DNA of 64,000 bases from an uncultured Mediterranea sp. (GTDB taxonomy: Bacteria; Bacteroidota; Bacteroidia; Bacteroidales; Bacteroidaceae), in assembly GCF_902493215.1 (NCBI RefSeq), contig NZ_CABUOL010000005.1, forward strand, positions 1 to 64,000, written 5' to 3'. Each line of letters starts with the position of its first letter. Position 1 is the first letter of the stretch. Below the pieces are notes generated by a model. The model did not search any database, was not told the DNA's origin, and worked only from the letters and a program-made list of their open reading frames with translations. The position numbers and the translations under genes are program-made. Below are positions 8,501 through 17,430 of this stretch, one piece after another.

Positions 8501-8811
8501 TCCATGTCGGCATGCTTGTCCAGCTCAATGCGCAGGCTGCCGCTGCCGTTGTCCGATGTGGAATAGATGTTCTTGATGCCGACAACACGCGACAGCATGC
8601 CCTCGAGCTTGCTCGTCACTTCCGACTCGATGACGCGCGACGAATTGCCGGGCATCGAGAAAGATACCGTCAGACCGGGCATCGTGGTCGACGGCGACAG
8701 TTTGACAGGCAGCAGGGGCATCAGGGCCAGTCCCACCAGCGACAGGCAGACAAAGGTCACGATGAGTGTGAACGACGACCACGTCCTGGATTCTCCGGTT
8801 TTCTTCTTCAT
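5587..8811 (-). CDS. RND efflux permease (second RND of the operon)
   Basis: A 1074-residue inner-membrane RND permease with 12 predicted TM segments in two repeats and two large periplasmic loops. TM4 carries NLVIDNIIVMTDH, which keeps the first of the two Asp residues of the AcrB DD pair. Expected to use proton entry to drive export through a periplasmic adaptor and TolC. It is the last gene of an MFP-RND-TolC-RND operon. The basic tail (KKRSGRRKKKGEAA) is probably cytoplasmic. Two different RND proteins with one adaptor recall MdtABC, whose two RND subunits form a heterotrimer; whether that happens here is unknown. Substrate unknown. Confidence 0.93.
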   Translation of the reverse strand: MKKKTGESRTWSSFTLIVTFVCLSLVGLALMPLLPVKLSPSTTMPGLTVSFSMPGNSSRVIESEVTSKLEGMLSRVVGIKNIYSTSDNGSGSLRIELDKHADMDATRFEVSTLIRQLWSQLPDGVSYPTISAQRSDAQASRPFMTFTLNAPATPIVIQQYGEEKIKPLLAALKGVYKVELSGATPMEWRITYDNDRLTALGIGVQDIQTAISEQYSREFLGICEFDSGGQKEWIRVVRATDGEADEFVPSEIFVRTQAGETVPLDKLVKVVRVEEEPTSYYRINGLNSVYLSVTAVETANQLTLAEDVRKVMDEVRAAMPEGFEIHTSYDATEYISKELDTIYFRTGLTVLILLLFVALITRNLRYLFLIVTGLAVNIAVAFILYYMLGLEIQLYSLAGITISLNLVIDNIIVMTDHILRRRNLKAFMSVLAATLTTMGALVIIFFLDEKIRLNLQDFAAVVIINLGVSLFVALFFVPPMIEKIGLRRGRPAHPRLWMKRLTVRFTRFYRWLIVWLCRHRVAVCVVLLLGFGLPVFMLPERIEKAEEKGRWAEWYNDIFGSSTYKEKVKPVVDKALGGSLRLFVDKVYNGSYFNRDESEVVLYINATLPNGSTLEQMNVLIKRMETFLSGFKEIRQFHTSIYNARRAAIQVYFKKEYAHTGFPYTLKADVISKSITLGGGSWSVYGLQDQGFSNDVRESAGSFRVKMYGYNYDELSHWAEEMKKLLLTHRRIKEVTVNSEFSWWKDDYTEFFLEFDKRRMAEEGLTAYDLFAVLRPVFMRNQVAGSVVYENNLEYLRLNSTQSGDYDVWSLMAVPFTVNGKEYKLSDLAVLAKGQTPKQVAKENQQYRLCLQYEYIGSSEQGRKLLEKDVEEMSRRLPMGYTVEDENAYWNWGKKDYKQYLLLLIVISIIFFISAILFDSLKQPLAIIFVIPISYIGVFLTFYLFGLNFDQGGFASFVLLCGITVNASIYILNEYNAIRRAFPRLSPLRAYTKAWNVKIIPIFLTVVSTILGFVPFMVGEKAPFWYPLAAGTIGGLVMSVIGIFFYLPVFSLKRKWLPARKKRSGRRKKKGEAA

Positions 8812-8833
8812 CCGCTATTCCTCCCCGCAGTAT

Positions 8834-10318
8834 TTATAGATACGAATTGAAGTCGAAACGGTCGGAAAGCGAGAAGCCCGACTCGAAGTCGTGCAGCGTC
8901 AGCTTCCGTATCTTGTAGTAGCTGAGCCAATAGTTCTGCAGGGCCAGAATGTAGTTTTTCTGTGCCTCCTGCTGGCGGTTCAGGGCCAGGGTCAGGCTGC
9001 TGATGTCGGCCTTGCCGATGATGAAGCGGCGGCGCGTCTGGTCGTAGGCCAGTTCGGCCAGGTCGAGCGCCTCCTCGGCACTGGCTATCAGTTCCTGCTG
9101 CACGTTGAAGTCGCTTACCGTCATCAGCACGTCTTCCTCCAGGCTGATTTCCTCCTGGCGGGCGGCGATACGCACCACGTTCAGGTTGTTCCGGGCCATG
9201 TTGTACTTGCCCTTGCGCACGCCCCAGTCCACCAGCGGAATGGAAATCGAGAAGGCCACCAGATCCTGTTGCAGCAGGTTCCGGTAGGCGGCCACCAGAT
9301 TGTCGGCCACCTGGTTGAAGCCCACACTGGCGTTGAAGCTGGCGTTGAACATCGACTCCTTCCGTGTGCGGTCCACCTGCTGCTCCGCCTCCAGCACATT
9401 CTGACGTTGCTCCAGGTAAGTGGGGTTGTTCTCCTTGGCCAGTGCCAGCGCACGGTCGGCCGACACCTCCATGAATTTCGGCCGCGACGGCAGGTCCAGC
9501 TCAATGTGGGTATTCTTGTCCAGATTCAGGTAGGTGGCCAGAGCCGACATGGCCCGTTTCAGCGAAATCTCGGCATTGCGCAGTGTGTTGCGTGCGTTCA
9601 CCTTGTCCAGCTTCAGCGTCAGCAGGTCGGCCTGCGAGATGGCGGCAATCTTCTGCCGCTGCTGCCCGATGGCATACAGCGTGTCGGTCGTGGCCACGTT
9701 GTCCTCGGCCAGCTTGTAGTCGGCCTGCGCCATGGCCAGGCTGAAGAAATAGTTCACCGCCTCTTCGGACACGCTCTCGGTGTTGTAGAGGAACTGCCTT
9801 TTGGCTTTCTCGAACTTCAGCGGCTCAATCTTGCGGTCCCACTTGAAGGCATTGTAGCCCAGCAGGTCCTGCTGGTAACCGATGCGGATGGGCACCGTGG
9901 AGAACTGCGTTGACTTGCTGTCGCCGAAGTTACGCATATAGTCCAGTTCGGTATTCAGGTAGAACGTACCGCCCAGCAGGTCGAAGTTCTGCGACACACT
10001 CAGGCCCGCGTTGGCACTGAACATCTGCTGTTCGCGGTACACATCGACATCCTCCTGCGAGTCGTATCGCTGGGTGATGTAGCGGTAATACTGCGAGGGC
10101 GTCAGGTTCAGCGTCAGGCTCGGCAGGCGCGCCGCCTTGTAGGAACGGTATTCCCAGTAGCCGGACAGATACATGTTCTGGTAACGGAAGGCCGACAGCG
10201 AGCTGTCGTTGGCCATGGCAATGGTACGCTGGAGGCTGAGGCGCAGCGACCGCTGTGCCTGTACACCTGCCGCACAAAGGGCCAGCAGGAGACATATACT
10301 AATCTTTCGAAACATCAT
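8834..10318 (-). CDS. TolC-family outer-membrane efflux protein
   Basis: A 494-residue protein with a cleavable signal peptide (ALCAAGVQAQ) and two long alpha-helical coiled-coil repeats typical of the TolC/OEP family. Expected to form a trimeric outer-membrane channel for the flanking RND pumps. ATG codons at 10318 and 10315 are both possible. The 5' end overlaps the preceding RND gene by 20 bp and the following RND gene starts 22 bp after the stop, so this is one operon. Confidence 0.92.
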   Translation of the reverse strand: MMFRKISICLLLALCAAGVQAQRSLRLSLQRTIAMANDSSLSAFRYQNMYLSGYWEYRSYKAARLPSLTLNLTPSQYYRYITQRYDSQEDVDVYREQQMFSANAGLSVSQNFDLLGGTFYLNTELDYMRNFGDSKSTQFSTVPIRIGYQQDLLGYNAFKWDRKIEPLKFEKAKRQFLYNTESVSEEAVNYFFSLAMAQADYKLAEDNVATTDTLYAIGQQRQKIAAISQADLLTLKLDKVNARNTLRNAEISLKRAMSALATYLNLDKNTHIELDLPSRPKFMEVSADRALALAKENNPTYLEQRQNVLEAEQQVDRTRKESMFNASFNASVGFNQVADNLVAAYRNLLQQDLVAFSISIPLVDWGVRKGKYNMARNNLNVVRIAARQEEISLEEDVLMTVSDFNVQQELIASAEEALDLAELAYDQTRRRFIIGKADISSLTLALNRQQEAQKNYILALQNYWLSYYKIRKLTLHDFESGFSLSDRFDFNSYL

Positions 10319-13300
10319 GCTTTCTATATATAAACCAATAAATCAAAGGGATGACAAACAGGCTGACCACCAGACCCACCATCATGGTGCCTATCATGGC
10401 GATGGACAGCGGACGCTGCAGCTCCGAACCCATGTCGGAGGTAAACAGCAGCGGAACCATGGCGAAGACCGTCGTGAGGGTGGTCATGATGATGGCTCTC
10501 AGACGGCGGTGGCCCGCCGTATGGATGGCCTCCAGCAGCGGCATGCCCTCGCGCCGCAGTTCGTTGATGCCGTCCAGCTTCAGGATGGAGTCGTTCACCA
10601 CGATACCGCAGGACACGATGATGCCGATGGCCGACATCAGGTTCAGGCTGTGGCCCAGGGCCCAGAGCAGCACCAGTCCGAATGCGGTGTCAATGGGGAT
10701 TTCGGCCAGCACGATCAGCGGCTGGAGGAAACTCTCGAACTGGGCACAGAGGATGAAGTACATCAGCAGGATGGAGATGAACAGGATGACGGTCAGCTCG
10801 CCCATCATCTTCTGGTTGGAGAAGAAACTGCCCGCAAAGCTCACGTCCCAGTTTTCCTCCCCGTTCACCACGTCCCTCACCTCTTCCACCAACCGGGAGG
10901 CGTCCTTCACGCCGTAGAAGCTGATGGGAATATACTCGCCGTTCCGCCCCGCCGTAATCTGCTTCAGGTCTTCGTCGGGCACCACCTTCACCAGCTCGCG
11001 CAGGGGGATGTAGTGTTTCTCGCCCGTCTTCGCGTCGGCCCGGGTCTCCACCAGCGTCTCGGCCAGCACACGGTTCACCGTCATCTCGCGCCCCGCAATG
11101 CCTATCGGCAGGTACTGCTGGTAGGAACGCAGCGTAGATACCTGGTTGTCCTGGAAGGCCGTGCGCAGCACGCGAGCCACCTCGTTGTAGTCCACGTTGT
11201 AGAGCAGCAGGCGGTCGCGGTCCACCACCAGGTTCATCTGGCTTCTGAAAGCCGTTCCCTCGGGAGCATATCCCGTGGCCCGGGCGATGTCGGCCTCCAG
11301 GGCCTTCAGCTCGCCGGGACGCGGCGTCACGCTCTTGTCGGCGGCCTGCAACTGCGCCACCACGTCGGCCTCGCCCGTCACAAACAGTTTCTCGAAGATG
11401 GTCATGGGCGGCGAGAAGGTCACCGTCGCCCCGGGATAGCGGGTGCGCATTTCCTCCTCGACCATCGCCTTCAGCGGCGCGATGCCCTCGGGCTTCTCCG
11501 TCTTGAAGTACAGTTCGGCTTCGGCGGCCGACAGTTCCTTGTCCGTGCCCAGCACATAGTCCTGCATGCCCACGTAGGCCGTATGCTCCACCACCAGACT
11601 GTCCGCCTTCCGCAGCAGGGCGTTCACGCGGCGGTTGTTCTCGTCCACATGGATGTTCTCGTTCCACTCCACGTCCACCACCAGCTCGTTCTGGTCAATC
11701 TCCGGCATGCGTTCCTTGTCTATCACCCAGAACATCAGCACGCACAGGGGCAGCGACAGCAGCGCGCCCGCCAGGCTGATGCCTTTGTGGGCAAACACCC
11801 AGTCGATGCCCGCGTCGTAGAACTTCACCAGCCACTCGTTATTCAGCAGGTTCTTGAAGCTGGCCGTAAACCAGTTCTTCTTGCGGATGCCCATCCGGTA
11901 GAACAGCACGTAGAGCACCGGTAGCAGCATGATGCCCGTAAAGTAGGACACCATCAGTCCCGAAGTGATGGAGAACGCCTCGTCCATGAAGATGGCGCCT
12001 GCGATGCCGCTCATGAACACCAGCGGCACAAACACCGCGATGGTCGTGAGCGAGGAACTGAGCATGGGCGTTATCATCTCCGACGTGCCCGCCACGGCCG
12101 CCCTCCGGAGCGAATAGCCCCGTTCGCGGTACTGCGACACGTTCTCGGTCACGATGATGGCGTTGTCTATCATCATACCCACGGCCAGTATCAGGCCCGA
12201 AAGCGAGATGACGTTGAGCGAAATGCGGCAGAGGTAGAAGAAGAAGAACGTGATGACCACCGACGTGATCATCGTGATGCCTATCACCAGCGGCGAGCGC
12301 ACGTCGCCGATGAAGAACACCGCCACGACAAAGATGAACAGGAAGCCCAGCGTGAAGTTCTGCTGCAGGTTCGAGATGGTATAGTCCAGCAGCTCCGTCT
12401 GGTTGCGGCTGATGCTGAACTCGATGTCGGGATAGATACGGGCGAAGTAGTCGGTCGTCTCCTTCAGTTCCCGCTTCAGGTTGTCCATGTTCTCCTCGCT
12501 CTGCTTGATGATGGCCAGCGTCACGGCCCTCTTGCCTCCGGCCAGCGAACGTCCCATCTCGCCCCGGGTCACCAGTCTCACACTGCAGATATCCTTCAGC
12601 TGCATGACGCGCCCCCCGTGGTTGAAGTAGATGTTCTCCACGTCCTCGGGCGTGCGCAGCAGCGAGGCGATGCGGATGTTGTATTCATAGTAGCCGTCGC
12701 GCACCAGCATGCTCCCCGGCTCCACGTTGTTGGCCGACAGGATGCTTTCCAGGTCGGCAATGCCCATGTCGATGCTCTCCATGCGGTCCCTGTCGGGCAC
12801 GATGCGCAGCATGCGCCCCGGCACGCCGGTCATGTCGGCCATGGCCACCTGCGGCAGCTGTTCGATGCGCCGTTTCACCACGTTCTCCGCCAGTTCGCAC
12901 AGGTTCAGGAACGCCTGGTCGTGAGTGTCCGCATAGGGCACGTCGTCCTTCAGTGTCAGGTTCAGGTAGAACACGGGGATGTCCGTAGCACTGGCCTTGA
13001 TGGCTTTGGGCCGCACGGCATCCTTGGGCAGGCTGTTCATGGCAGCGTCTATCTTCTCGTTCACCTCGATGAAAGCCAGGTCGGTGTTCGTCCCGAACTC
13101 GAAAGACAGGCGGATGATGCCCGACCCGTCGCGCGTCTCGCTCTTCAGTTCGCTCAGGCCCGACACCTGCATGAGCTGCCTCCGCACGGGTGCCACCATC
13201 GTGTTCTCCAGCTCGCGTGCCGAAGCGTTCTCGGCGCTCACCTGTATCGTAATCTGCGGGATGTCGATGTCCGGCAGCAGCGATATCGGAAGCGAGAAGT

Positions 13301-13379
13301 ACGTCACCAGCCCGATGATGAAGCAAGCCGTAAAAGCCATCAGTACCGCAATCGGTCTATTTATCAGAAACTTTACCAT
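10299..13379 (-). CDS. RND efflux permease (first RND of the operon)
   Basis: A 1026-residue RND permease (AcrB/MdtB type) that begins MVKFLINRPIAVLMAF, a usual RND N-terminus. TM4 has GMMIDNAIIVTEN, again with one of the two AcrB Asp residues. The periplasmic porter loops are complete. Expected partners are the adaptor encoded upstream (13458-14552) and the TolC protein encoded downstream. The gene is GC-richer than the surrounding peptide cassettes. Substrate unknown; export of peptides or drugs cannot be told from sequence. Confidence 0.93.
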   Translation of the reverse strand: MVKFLINRPIAVLMAFTACFIIGLVTYFSLPISLLPDIDIPQITIQVSAENASARELENTMVAPVRRQLMQVSGLSELKSETRDGSGIIRLSFEFGTNTDLAFIEVNEKIDAAMNSLPKDAVRPKAIKASATDIPVFYLNLTLKDDVPYADTHDQAFLNLCELAENVVKRRIEQLPQVAMADMTGVPGRMLRIVPDRDRMESIDMGIADLESILSANNVEPGSMLVRDGYYEYNIRIASLLRTPEDVENIYFNHGGRVMQLKDICSVRLVTRGEMGRSLAGGKRAVTLAIIKQSEENMDNLKRELKETTDYFARIYPDIEFSISRNQTELLDYTISNLQQNFTLGFLFIFVVAVFFIGDVRSPLVIGITMITSVVITFFFFYLCRISLNVISLSGLILAVGMMIDNAIIVTENVSQYRERGYSLRRAAVAGTSEMITPMLSSSLTTIAVFVPLVFMSGIAGAIFMDEAFSITSGLMVSYFTGIMLLPVLYVLFYRMGIRKKNWFTASFKNLLNNEWLVKFYDAGIDWVFAHKGISLAGALLSLPLCVLMFWVIDKERMPEIDQNELVVDVEWNENIHVDENNRRVNALLRKADSLVVEHTAYVGMQDYVLGTDKELSAAEAELYFKTEKPEGIAPLKAMVEEEMRTRYPGATVTFSPPMTIFEKLFVTGEADVVAQLQAADKSVTPRPGELKALEADIARATGYAPEGTAFRSQMNLVVDRDRLLLYNVDYNEVARVLRTAFQDNQVSTLRSYQQYLPIGIAGREMTVNRVLAETLVETRADAKTGEKHYIPLRELVKVVPDEDLKQITAGRNGEYIPISFYGVKDASRLVEEVRDVVNGEENWDVSFAGSFFSNQKMMGELTVILFISILLMYFILCAQFESFLQPLIVLAEIPIDTAFGLVLLWALGHSLNLMSAIGIIVSCGIVVNDSILKLDGINELRREGMPLLEAIHTAGHRRLRAIIMTTLTTVFAMVPLLFTSDMGSELQRPLSIAMIGTMMVGLVVSLFVIPLIYWFIYRKHDVSKD

Positions 13380-13457
13380 AAAAATGAAGAATGAAGAAAA
13401 ATGAGGAATGAAGAATGATGAATGAAAAATTAATTTTCAATTATCAATTCTCAATTA

Positions 13458-14552
13458 TTAATTATTCTCAACCTTCACCGGTGCCTCGTGCGCCAGATTC
13501 ACGTTTCCGGTTACAATCACCTGCGCCCCTTCTTCCATGCCGTCGCCCGTCACGGTGTATTCCGTCAGGTTTTCCAGTCCGGTCTGCACGTAGTTCCACA
13601 TCGCCTTTCCGTTCTTCAGCGTGAATACCACCTGCTTGCCCGAGCGCATCACCACCGCCGTCTTGGGTATCACCAGCTGCCCCTGCACCGAACGCTTCAC
13701 GCTGACGCGCACGTTCATGCCGTCGTACAGCCGGCTTCCGTCACGGCAGACGGCCTTCACCTTCACCATACCGTTCTCGTCGACCAGCGGGTTGATTTCG
13801 GACACACTGCCCGTCACGGCCGCCATCCCCGAAGCGTAGGGCGTGATGTCCACCCGGTCGCCCCGCCCTATCAGCGGCAGTTCGCTTTCCAGCACCGTGA
13901 ACGACACCTCCATGCCTTCCGTGCCGATGACCCGGCAGAAAGCTCCCGACGCGTCGGGGCGGTTGAAGGCCTTGCCCGTCAGGTTGGCCACTACGCCGTT
14001 GAAGGGTGCCGTGAGCACCGCCTGTTCCAGCTCGTAGCGGGCCAGTTCGTAGTTGCTTCTGCTCTGTCCGTAGCCGCTCTTCACCTCGGCCAGCTTCTTC
14101 ACCTCCTCCGGGATGTCCGCCATGCGTTCGATGGAGTACCCCTGACCTATCAACACGTCCTGCATCTCGAGTTCGGCCTGCCGGAGGCTGTTCTCGGCCT
14201 GCTCCAGCTTGTTCTTCAGCGTGAAGAGGTCCAATTCTGCCAGCTTCTGTCCGCGCCTGACGCAGTCGCCGTTCTTTACGTAGACGTGTGCCACCGGCTC
14301 CGATGTCACCCGGAAACTCAGGTCAGCCTGTTGCCGTGCCTCCACTTTCCCGTTGCTCACCAGCTCGTGGTCGAAGCTCTTCCGCTCCAGCGTCATCACC
14401 GTCACTGTGTTGTTTTCCTGAGGCAGCACTGTGGCCACCCCTTCTTCCTTGTCGGCAGCCTGTTCGCCGCTGCCCCCCGAGCATGCTGCCAGCAGCAGGG
14501 CCAGCCCCATGCACCACCGGGTATATTCCGGTTTCCGTTTTCTGTTTTTCAT
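13458..14552 (-). CDS. RND periplasmic adaptor (MFP/HlyD family) lipoprotein
   Basis: A 364-residue protein from the ATG at 14552, chosen because a lipoprotein signal follows (LALLLAACSGG) and a strong promoter lies at 14586-14617, inside the longer 381-residue reading. It has the lipoyl/barrel-sandwich halves (PVAHVYVKNGDCVRRGQKLA and VLTAPFNGVVANLTG) separated by a coiled-coil hairpin, then beta-barrel and membrane-proximal domains. It bridges RND pump and TolC channel. First gene of the efflux operon; 78 bp of AT-rich sequence with short repeats separates it from the RND gene. Confidence 0.92.
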   Translation of the reverse strand: MKNRKRKPEYTRWCMGLALLLAACSGGSGEQAADKEEGVATVLPQENNTVTVMTLERKSFDHELVSNGKVEARQQADLSFRVTSEPVAHVYVKNGDCVRRGQKLAELDLFTLKNKLEQAENSLRQAELEMQDVLIGQGYSIERMADIPEEVKKLAEVKSGYGQSRSNYELARYELEQAVLTAPFNGVVANLTGKAFNRPDASGAFCRVIGTEGMEVSFTVLESELPLIGRGDRVDITPYASGMAAVTGSVSEINPLVDENGMVKVKAVCRDGSRLYDGMNVRVSVKRSVQGQLVIPKTAVVMRSGKQVVFTLKNGKAMWNYVQTGLENLTEYTVTGDGMEEGAQVIVTGNVNLAHEAPVKVENN

Positions 14553-14585
14553 GATTCTCAATATGCTGTTATTCTCAATAGTTCG

Positions 14586-14617
14586 TAAAAGTATGCATTC
14601 CATCCCACACTGCCAAA
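14586..14617 (-). promoter_or_regulatory. Promoter of the efflux operon
   Basis: Minus-strand TTTG at 14617-14614, a 20-bp spacer, TACTTTTA at 14593-14586. It fits the Bacteroidetes promoter rule and lies 34 bp before the adaptor start, supporting ATG 14552 and a separate transcription unit from the genes upstream. Confidence 0.6.
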
Positions 14618-14643
14618 CATTTTATTATTTAATTTTCGTAGCA

Positions 14644-16248
14644 TCACTTCAGTTGTTTCACCTCTTCCCTCATCTGCCGGATGGCCGTAGACATCACCTT
14701 CGGCTCCTTCGTCAGCACCACACGCTTCATCTCCTCCAGCTTGTCGGGATGCCGGTATTCGGGCAGGGCGTATAGCTTGGCCAGCAGGTAGTAGGGATAG
14801 ATGCGGTTCGGCAGCCGGTGTACTGACCTCCGCAGCCACTGTTCCGCCCGTGCATAGTCGCCTTGCAAGCATGCATTCTTGCCGAGTATGTTCAGTATCA
14901 TGGGGTCGTTGCTCCGCAGGGCCGCCTGCCGCAACAGTTTGTCGGCCTCCGCATACTTCCCCTGCCTGTGCAGACCGTGGCCATACTCAAAGAGAAAGCT
15001 GCCCCGTTCCTTCAGTAGGGGGAGCAGGGGGCGGTAGGCTTTCCCGGCCACGGCATAAGCCCCCGTCTGATACAGCATCCGTGCATGCACCCACTTCCGA
15101 CAAGCCTGCTCCATCCGCAGGTCGCGCTCCAGCCTCATGCTTCCGTATAATCCCACCGCCAGGGCCACAGCAATCCATTCCCACCTATTCCCCCGCAAGA
15201 ACGATGCCCCCAGCAAAACGACTCCCGTCACCGCCAAGGCCGGTATCCGCATCGGATAAGACGAGAAGGCAAACACCATCAGTGCCACAATGCCGCCACA
15301 AATGCCGTGACGCCCCAACCGTGTCCCCCGGTACAGGCAGAAGCCTGCCACTGCCAGCAGCAGTGCCAGCGCCGGCCACCCGTGTTCCACCGCCACCTGC
15401 AGATATTCATTGAAGGCATATTCCGGACTGCCCGCCACCCGTTCCTCCCACGGTTCGTAATCTTCTGTGGCAAAGTAAGCCTCCTGCGCCTCGCCGTAAG
15501 CGGCGGCAAAGTTACCAATGCCGTGTCCCGTCCAAGGGCGTTCCATAGCCGCACGTGCGCTCATCCGCCACAAGAACAGCCGTCCACGTGCCGAGTCCGG
15601 TTTCAGGGCGAACAGCAGTCCCGCCGCCAGTGCCAATACACAGAGCACCGTGCCTGTCACAACCAGCTTCTTCCAACAGCCGCCTTTCCACAACCGGCCA
15701 TACACCGCGTGCCACAGCCCGGAAGCCCTTCCGCCAGCCGCCCATACCCACAGGCAACCCGCCGTTCCCGCCACCCAGGCCGAACGGCTCATGCCCGCAG
15801 GCAGCACACAGAGCACCAGCAGCCCCACCCCTCCGCTTATCCGGCGTTTCCAGCGCGCGTCTGCCGTGAAATACCCGTGCAGACACAACGGCAACACCAT
15901 CGCCAGATAACCTGAATAGGGTCCCGGATTGAAGAAAGATCCGGTCAACGCATACAGCGAATGACCCGACATCGTAAATCCGAACACCTGCCTCAAACCC
16001 CACACCGCTTCCACTCCGCCCAATATCAGCAGTCCGTCCCTCACCACCTCCGCCGGTACAGGCAGACGGTCTTTCCATCCCCATGCCACCGCCGACAGGA
16101 TGAGGGCGGAAGCCGCCAATGCCGCCCGGTCGAACCACACCCACTGGCTGACCGTCTCTCCCGAAGGCAAGTCGGCCGAAGTGACACATACCATGCCCAA
16201 CGGCAGTGTCATGGCGCATAACAGTATCCATATACTGATGTGTTTCAT
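14644..16248 (-). CDS. O-antigen-ligase/Wzy-like membrane protein with C-terminal TPRs
   Basis: A 534-residue protein from ATG 16248. About ten TM segments fill the first 370 residues, with a Wzy_C-type loop (WTGHGIGNFAAAYGEAQ, then FNEYLQVAVEHG). The C-terminal 150 residues contain TPR-like repeats (YGHGLHRQGKYAEADKLLRQA, GDYARAEQWLRRS). The Wzy_C family covers O-antigen ligases, polymerases and O-linked oligosaccharyltransferases. No other polysaccharide genes are near; the gene follows a peptide-propeller pair by 32 bp, so it may act on that locus (inference). Confidence 0.8.
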   Translation of the reverse strand: MKHISIWILLCAMTLPLGMVCVTSADLPSGETVSQWVWFDRAALAASALILSAVAWGWKDRLPVPAEVVRDGLLILGGVEAVWGLRQVFGFTMSGHSLYALTGSFFNPGPYSGYLAMVLPLCLHGYFTADARWKRRISGGVGLLVLCVLPAGMSRSAWVAGTAGCLWVWAAGGRASGLWHAVYGRLWKGGCWKKLVVTGTVLCVLALAAGLLFALKPDSARGRLFLWRMSARAAMERPWTGHGIGNFAAAYGEAQEAYFATEDYEPWEERVAGSPEYAFNEYLQVAVEHGWPALALLLAVAGFCLYRGTRLGRHGICGGIVALMVFAFSSYPMRIPALAVTGVVLLGASFLRGNRWEWIAVALAVGLYGSMRLERDLRMEQACRKWVHARMLYQTGAYAVAGKAYRPLLPLLKERGSFLFEYGHGLHRQGKYAEADKLLRQAALRSNDPMILNILGKNACLQGDYARAEQWLRRSVHRLPNRIYPYYLLAKLYALPEYRHPDKLEEMKRVVLTKEPKVMSTAIRQMREEVKQLK

Positions 16249-16280
16249 TATACACTCGCTTTTCGTCCATCGCTCCGGAC

Positions 16281-17429
16281 CTACCACTCAATCCGGTCAT
16301 ATTCCAGATATTCCCCTTTCTCTTCATTCAACAGGGGATTGTTCACGAACAACAGAAGCGCATCGGAAGTAGTGCTCCATCCGGTGAAGAGGTCATATCG
16401 CCCGGAAGGCAGTTCGCTTTCGCCCACCACAGAGAAACGGTTGTCAAACACGGTCAGGTAAAGTTTCTTCCTGGCCAGCATCTCTCCCAGGTTCTTGTTC
16501 GGGTCGAATTCCTGTCCGTCCACATGAAGGCGGATGTACATGTCCCGCCCGGGCAGGTACCTCACTTCATAGAAATGCGGATTTTCAACCCGATGTTTCT
16601 CGCAGTCCGCATACGTCTGCCAGTTGCATGCCTTCACCCGGTTTTGGGTGAAATTGCTGTTTGCCCCGAACACTCGTGTCTTTCCGCTTGCCCGGTCCAT
16701 CACATACACATGAGACTCCACCGGATAGTTGTAAAGCACTTTATCCGGCATAAAGACCACATTGGGCTGCCCCATATATGGATATTCCCGGCTGCCCACG
16801 TTGGGTATCTCCGCAGGCAGTTCCAACGGATGGTTTATGGCAGGAAGGGTGTCCAAAAACACTTCGCGTATGCAGAAAGATTCGGGCGAAGCGGACTGGT
16901 CCTTTACACAGAAAAGCAATGAGCGCCTGCTTCCGTCATAGTACAGGTCGGCTGACGACATGGCATAGTTGTGTCCCATGACAATCATTTGTCCGTCAGC
17001 CAGTCCTTCCGTCAGCGAGACACTTCGCCGTATATTTCTATCACCATCGAGTAGCAAGGCCCTTTGTGATTCATCACATATCCAGATGGAGTCGGGCGAA
17101 CATACATGCAGAGCTTGGAGACGCAACACGGCAGAGGGTCCCTCCTTTTTGAAAGGCAACTGCCTGAGCGTACCGTTACGCAAGTCATAGAGGTCCAATG
17201 CGTGCGCCCTGTAATTATAGGCATACAGCCAGTCGGTCGTGTCACGATAACAGACGGACAGATAATAGGACGGTAAATTCAGCACGTCTGTTTCCGGCAC
17301 TTTTATGCCGGTTATTTTCAGCGTTTCAATCTCTCCATGCCTTTTTTCCGCCTGTTGCCTGCCTCCTGAAAGGCAGGAGGCAAGCAGAATACAACATGCG
17401 GACAGGCCGATGTACATCTTTTTTTTCAT
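16281..17429 (-). CDS. DUF4221-like six-bladed beta-propeller lipoprotein
   Basis: A 382-residue protein from ATG 17429, picked because a lipoprotein signal follows (CCILLASCLSGG); the longer reading from 17510 runs into the peptide gene. Sequence such as LDLYDLRNGTLRQLPFKKEG and SIWICDESQRALLL resembles the DUF4221 propeller proteins of Bacteroides. The start lies one base after the stop codon of peptide A3, so the two are probably translationally coupled. Function unknown. Confidence 0.78.
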   Translation of the reverse strand: MKKKMYIGLSACCILLASCLSGGRQQAEKRHGEIETLKITGIKVPETDVLNLPSYYLSVCYRDTTDWLYAYNYRAHALDLYDLRNGTLRQLPFKKEGPSAVLRLQALHVCSPDSIWICDESQRALLLDGDRNIRRSVSLTEGLADGQMIVMGHNYAMSSADLYYDGSRRSLLFCVKDQSASPESFCIREVFLDTLPAINHPLELPAEIPNVGSREYPYMGQPNVVFMPDKVLYNYPVESHVYVMDRASGKTRVFGANSNFTQNRVKACNWQTYADCEKHRVENPHFYEVRYLPGRDMYIRLHVDGQEFDPNKNLGEMLARKKLYLTVFDNRFSVVGESELPSGRYDLFTGWSTTSDALLLFVNNPLLNEEKGEYLEYDRIEW

Positions 17430-17430
17430 T

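Noticed and set aside
5578..8850. A 1090-codon open frame on the plus strand
   Set aside because: It is the complement of the RND permease gene; its His/Gln-rich translation has no domain, and long antisense frames are common opposite GC-rich genes here.
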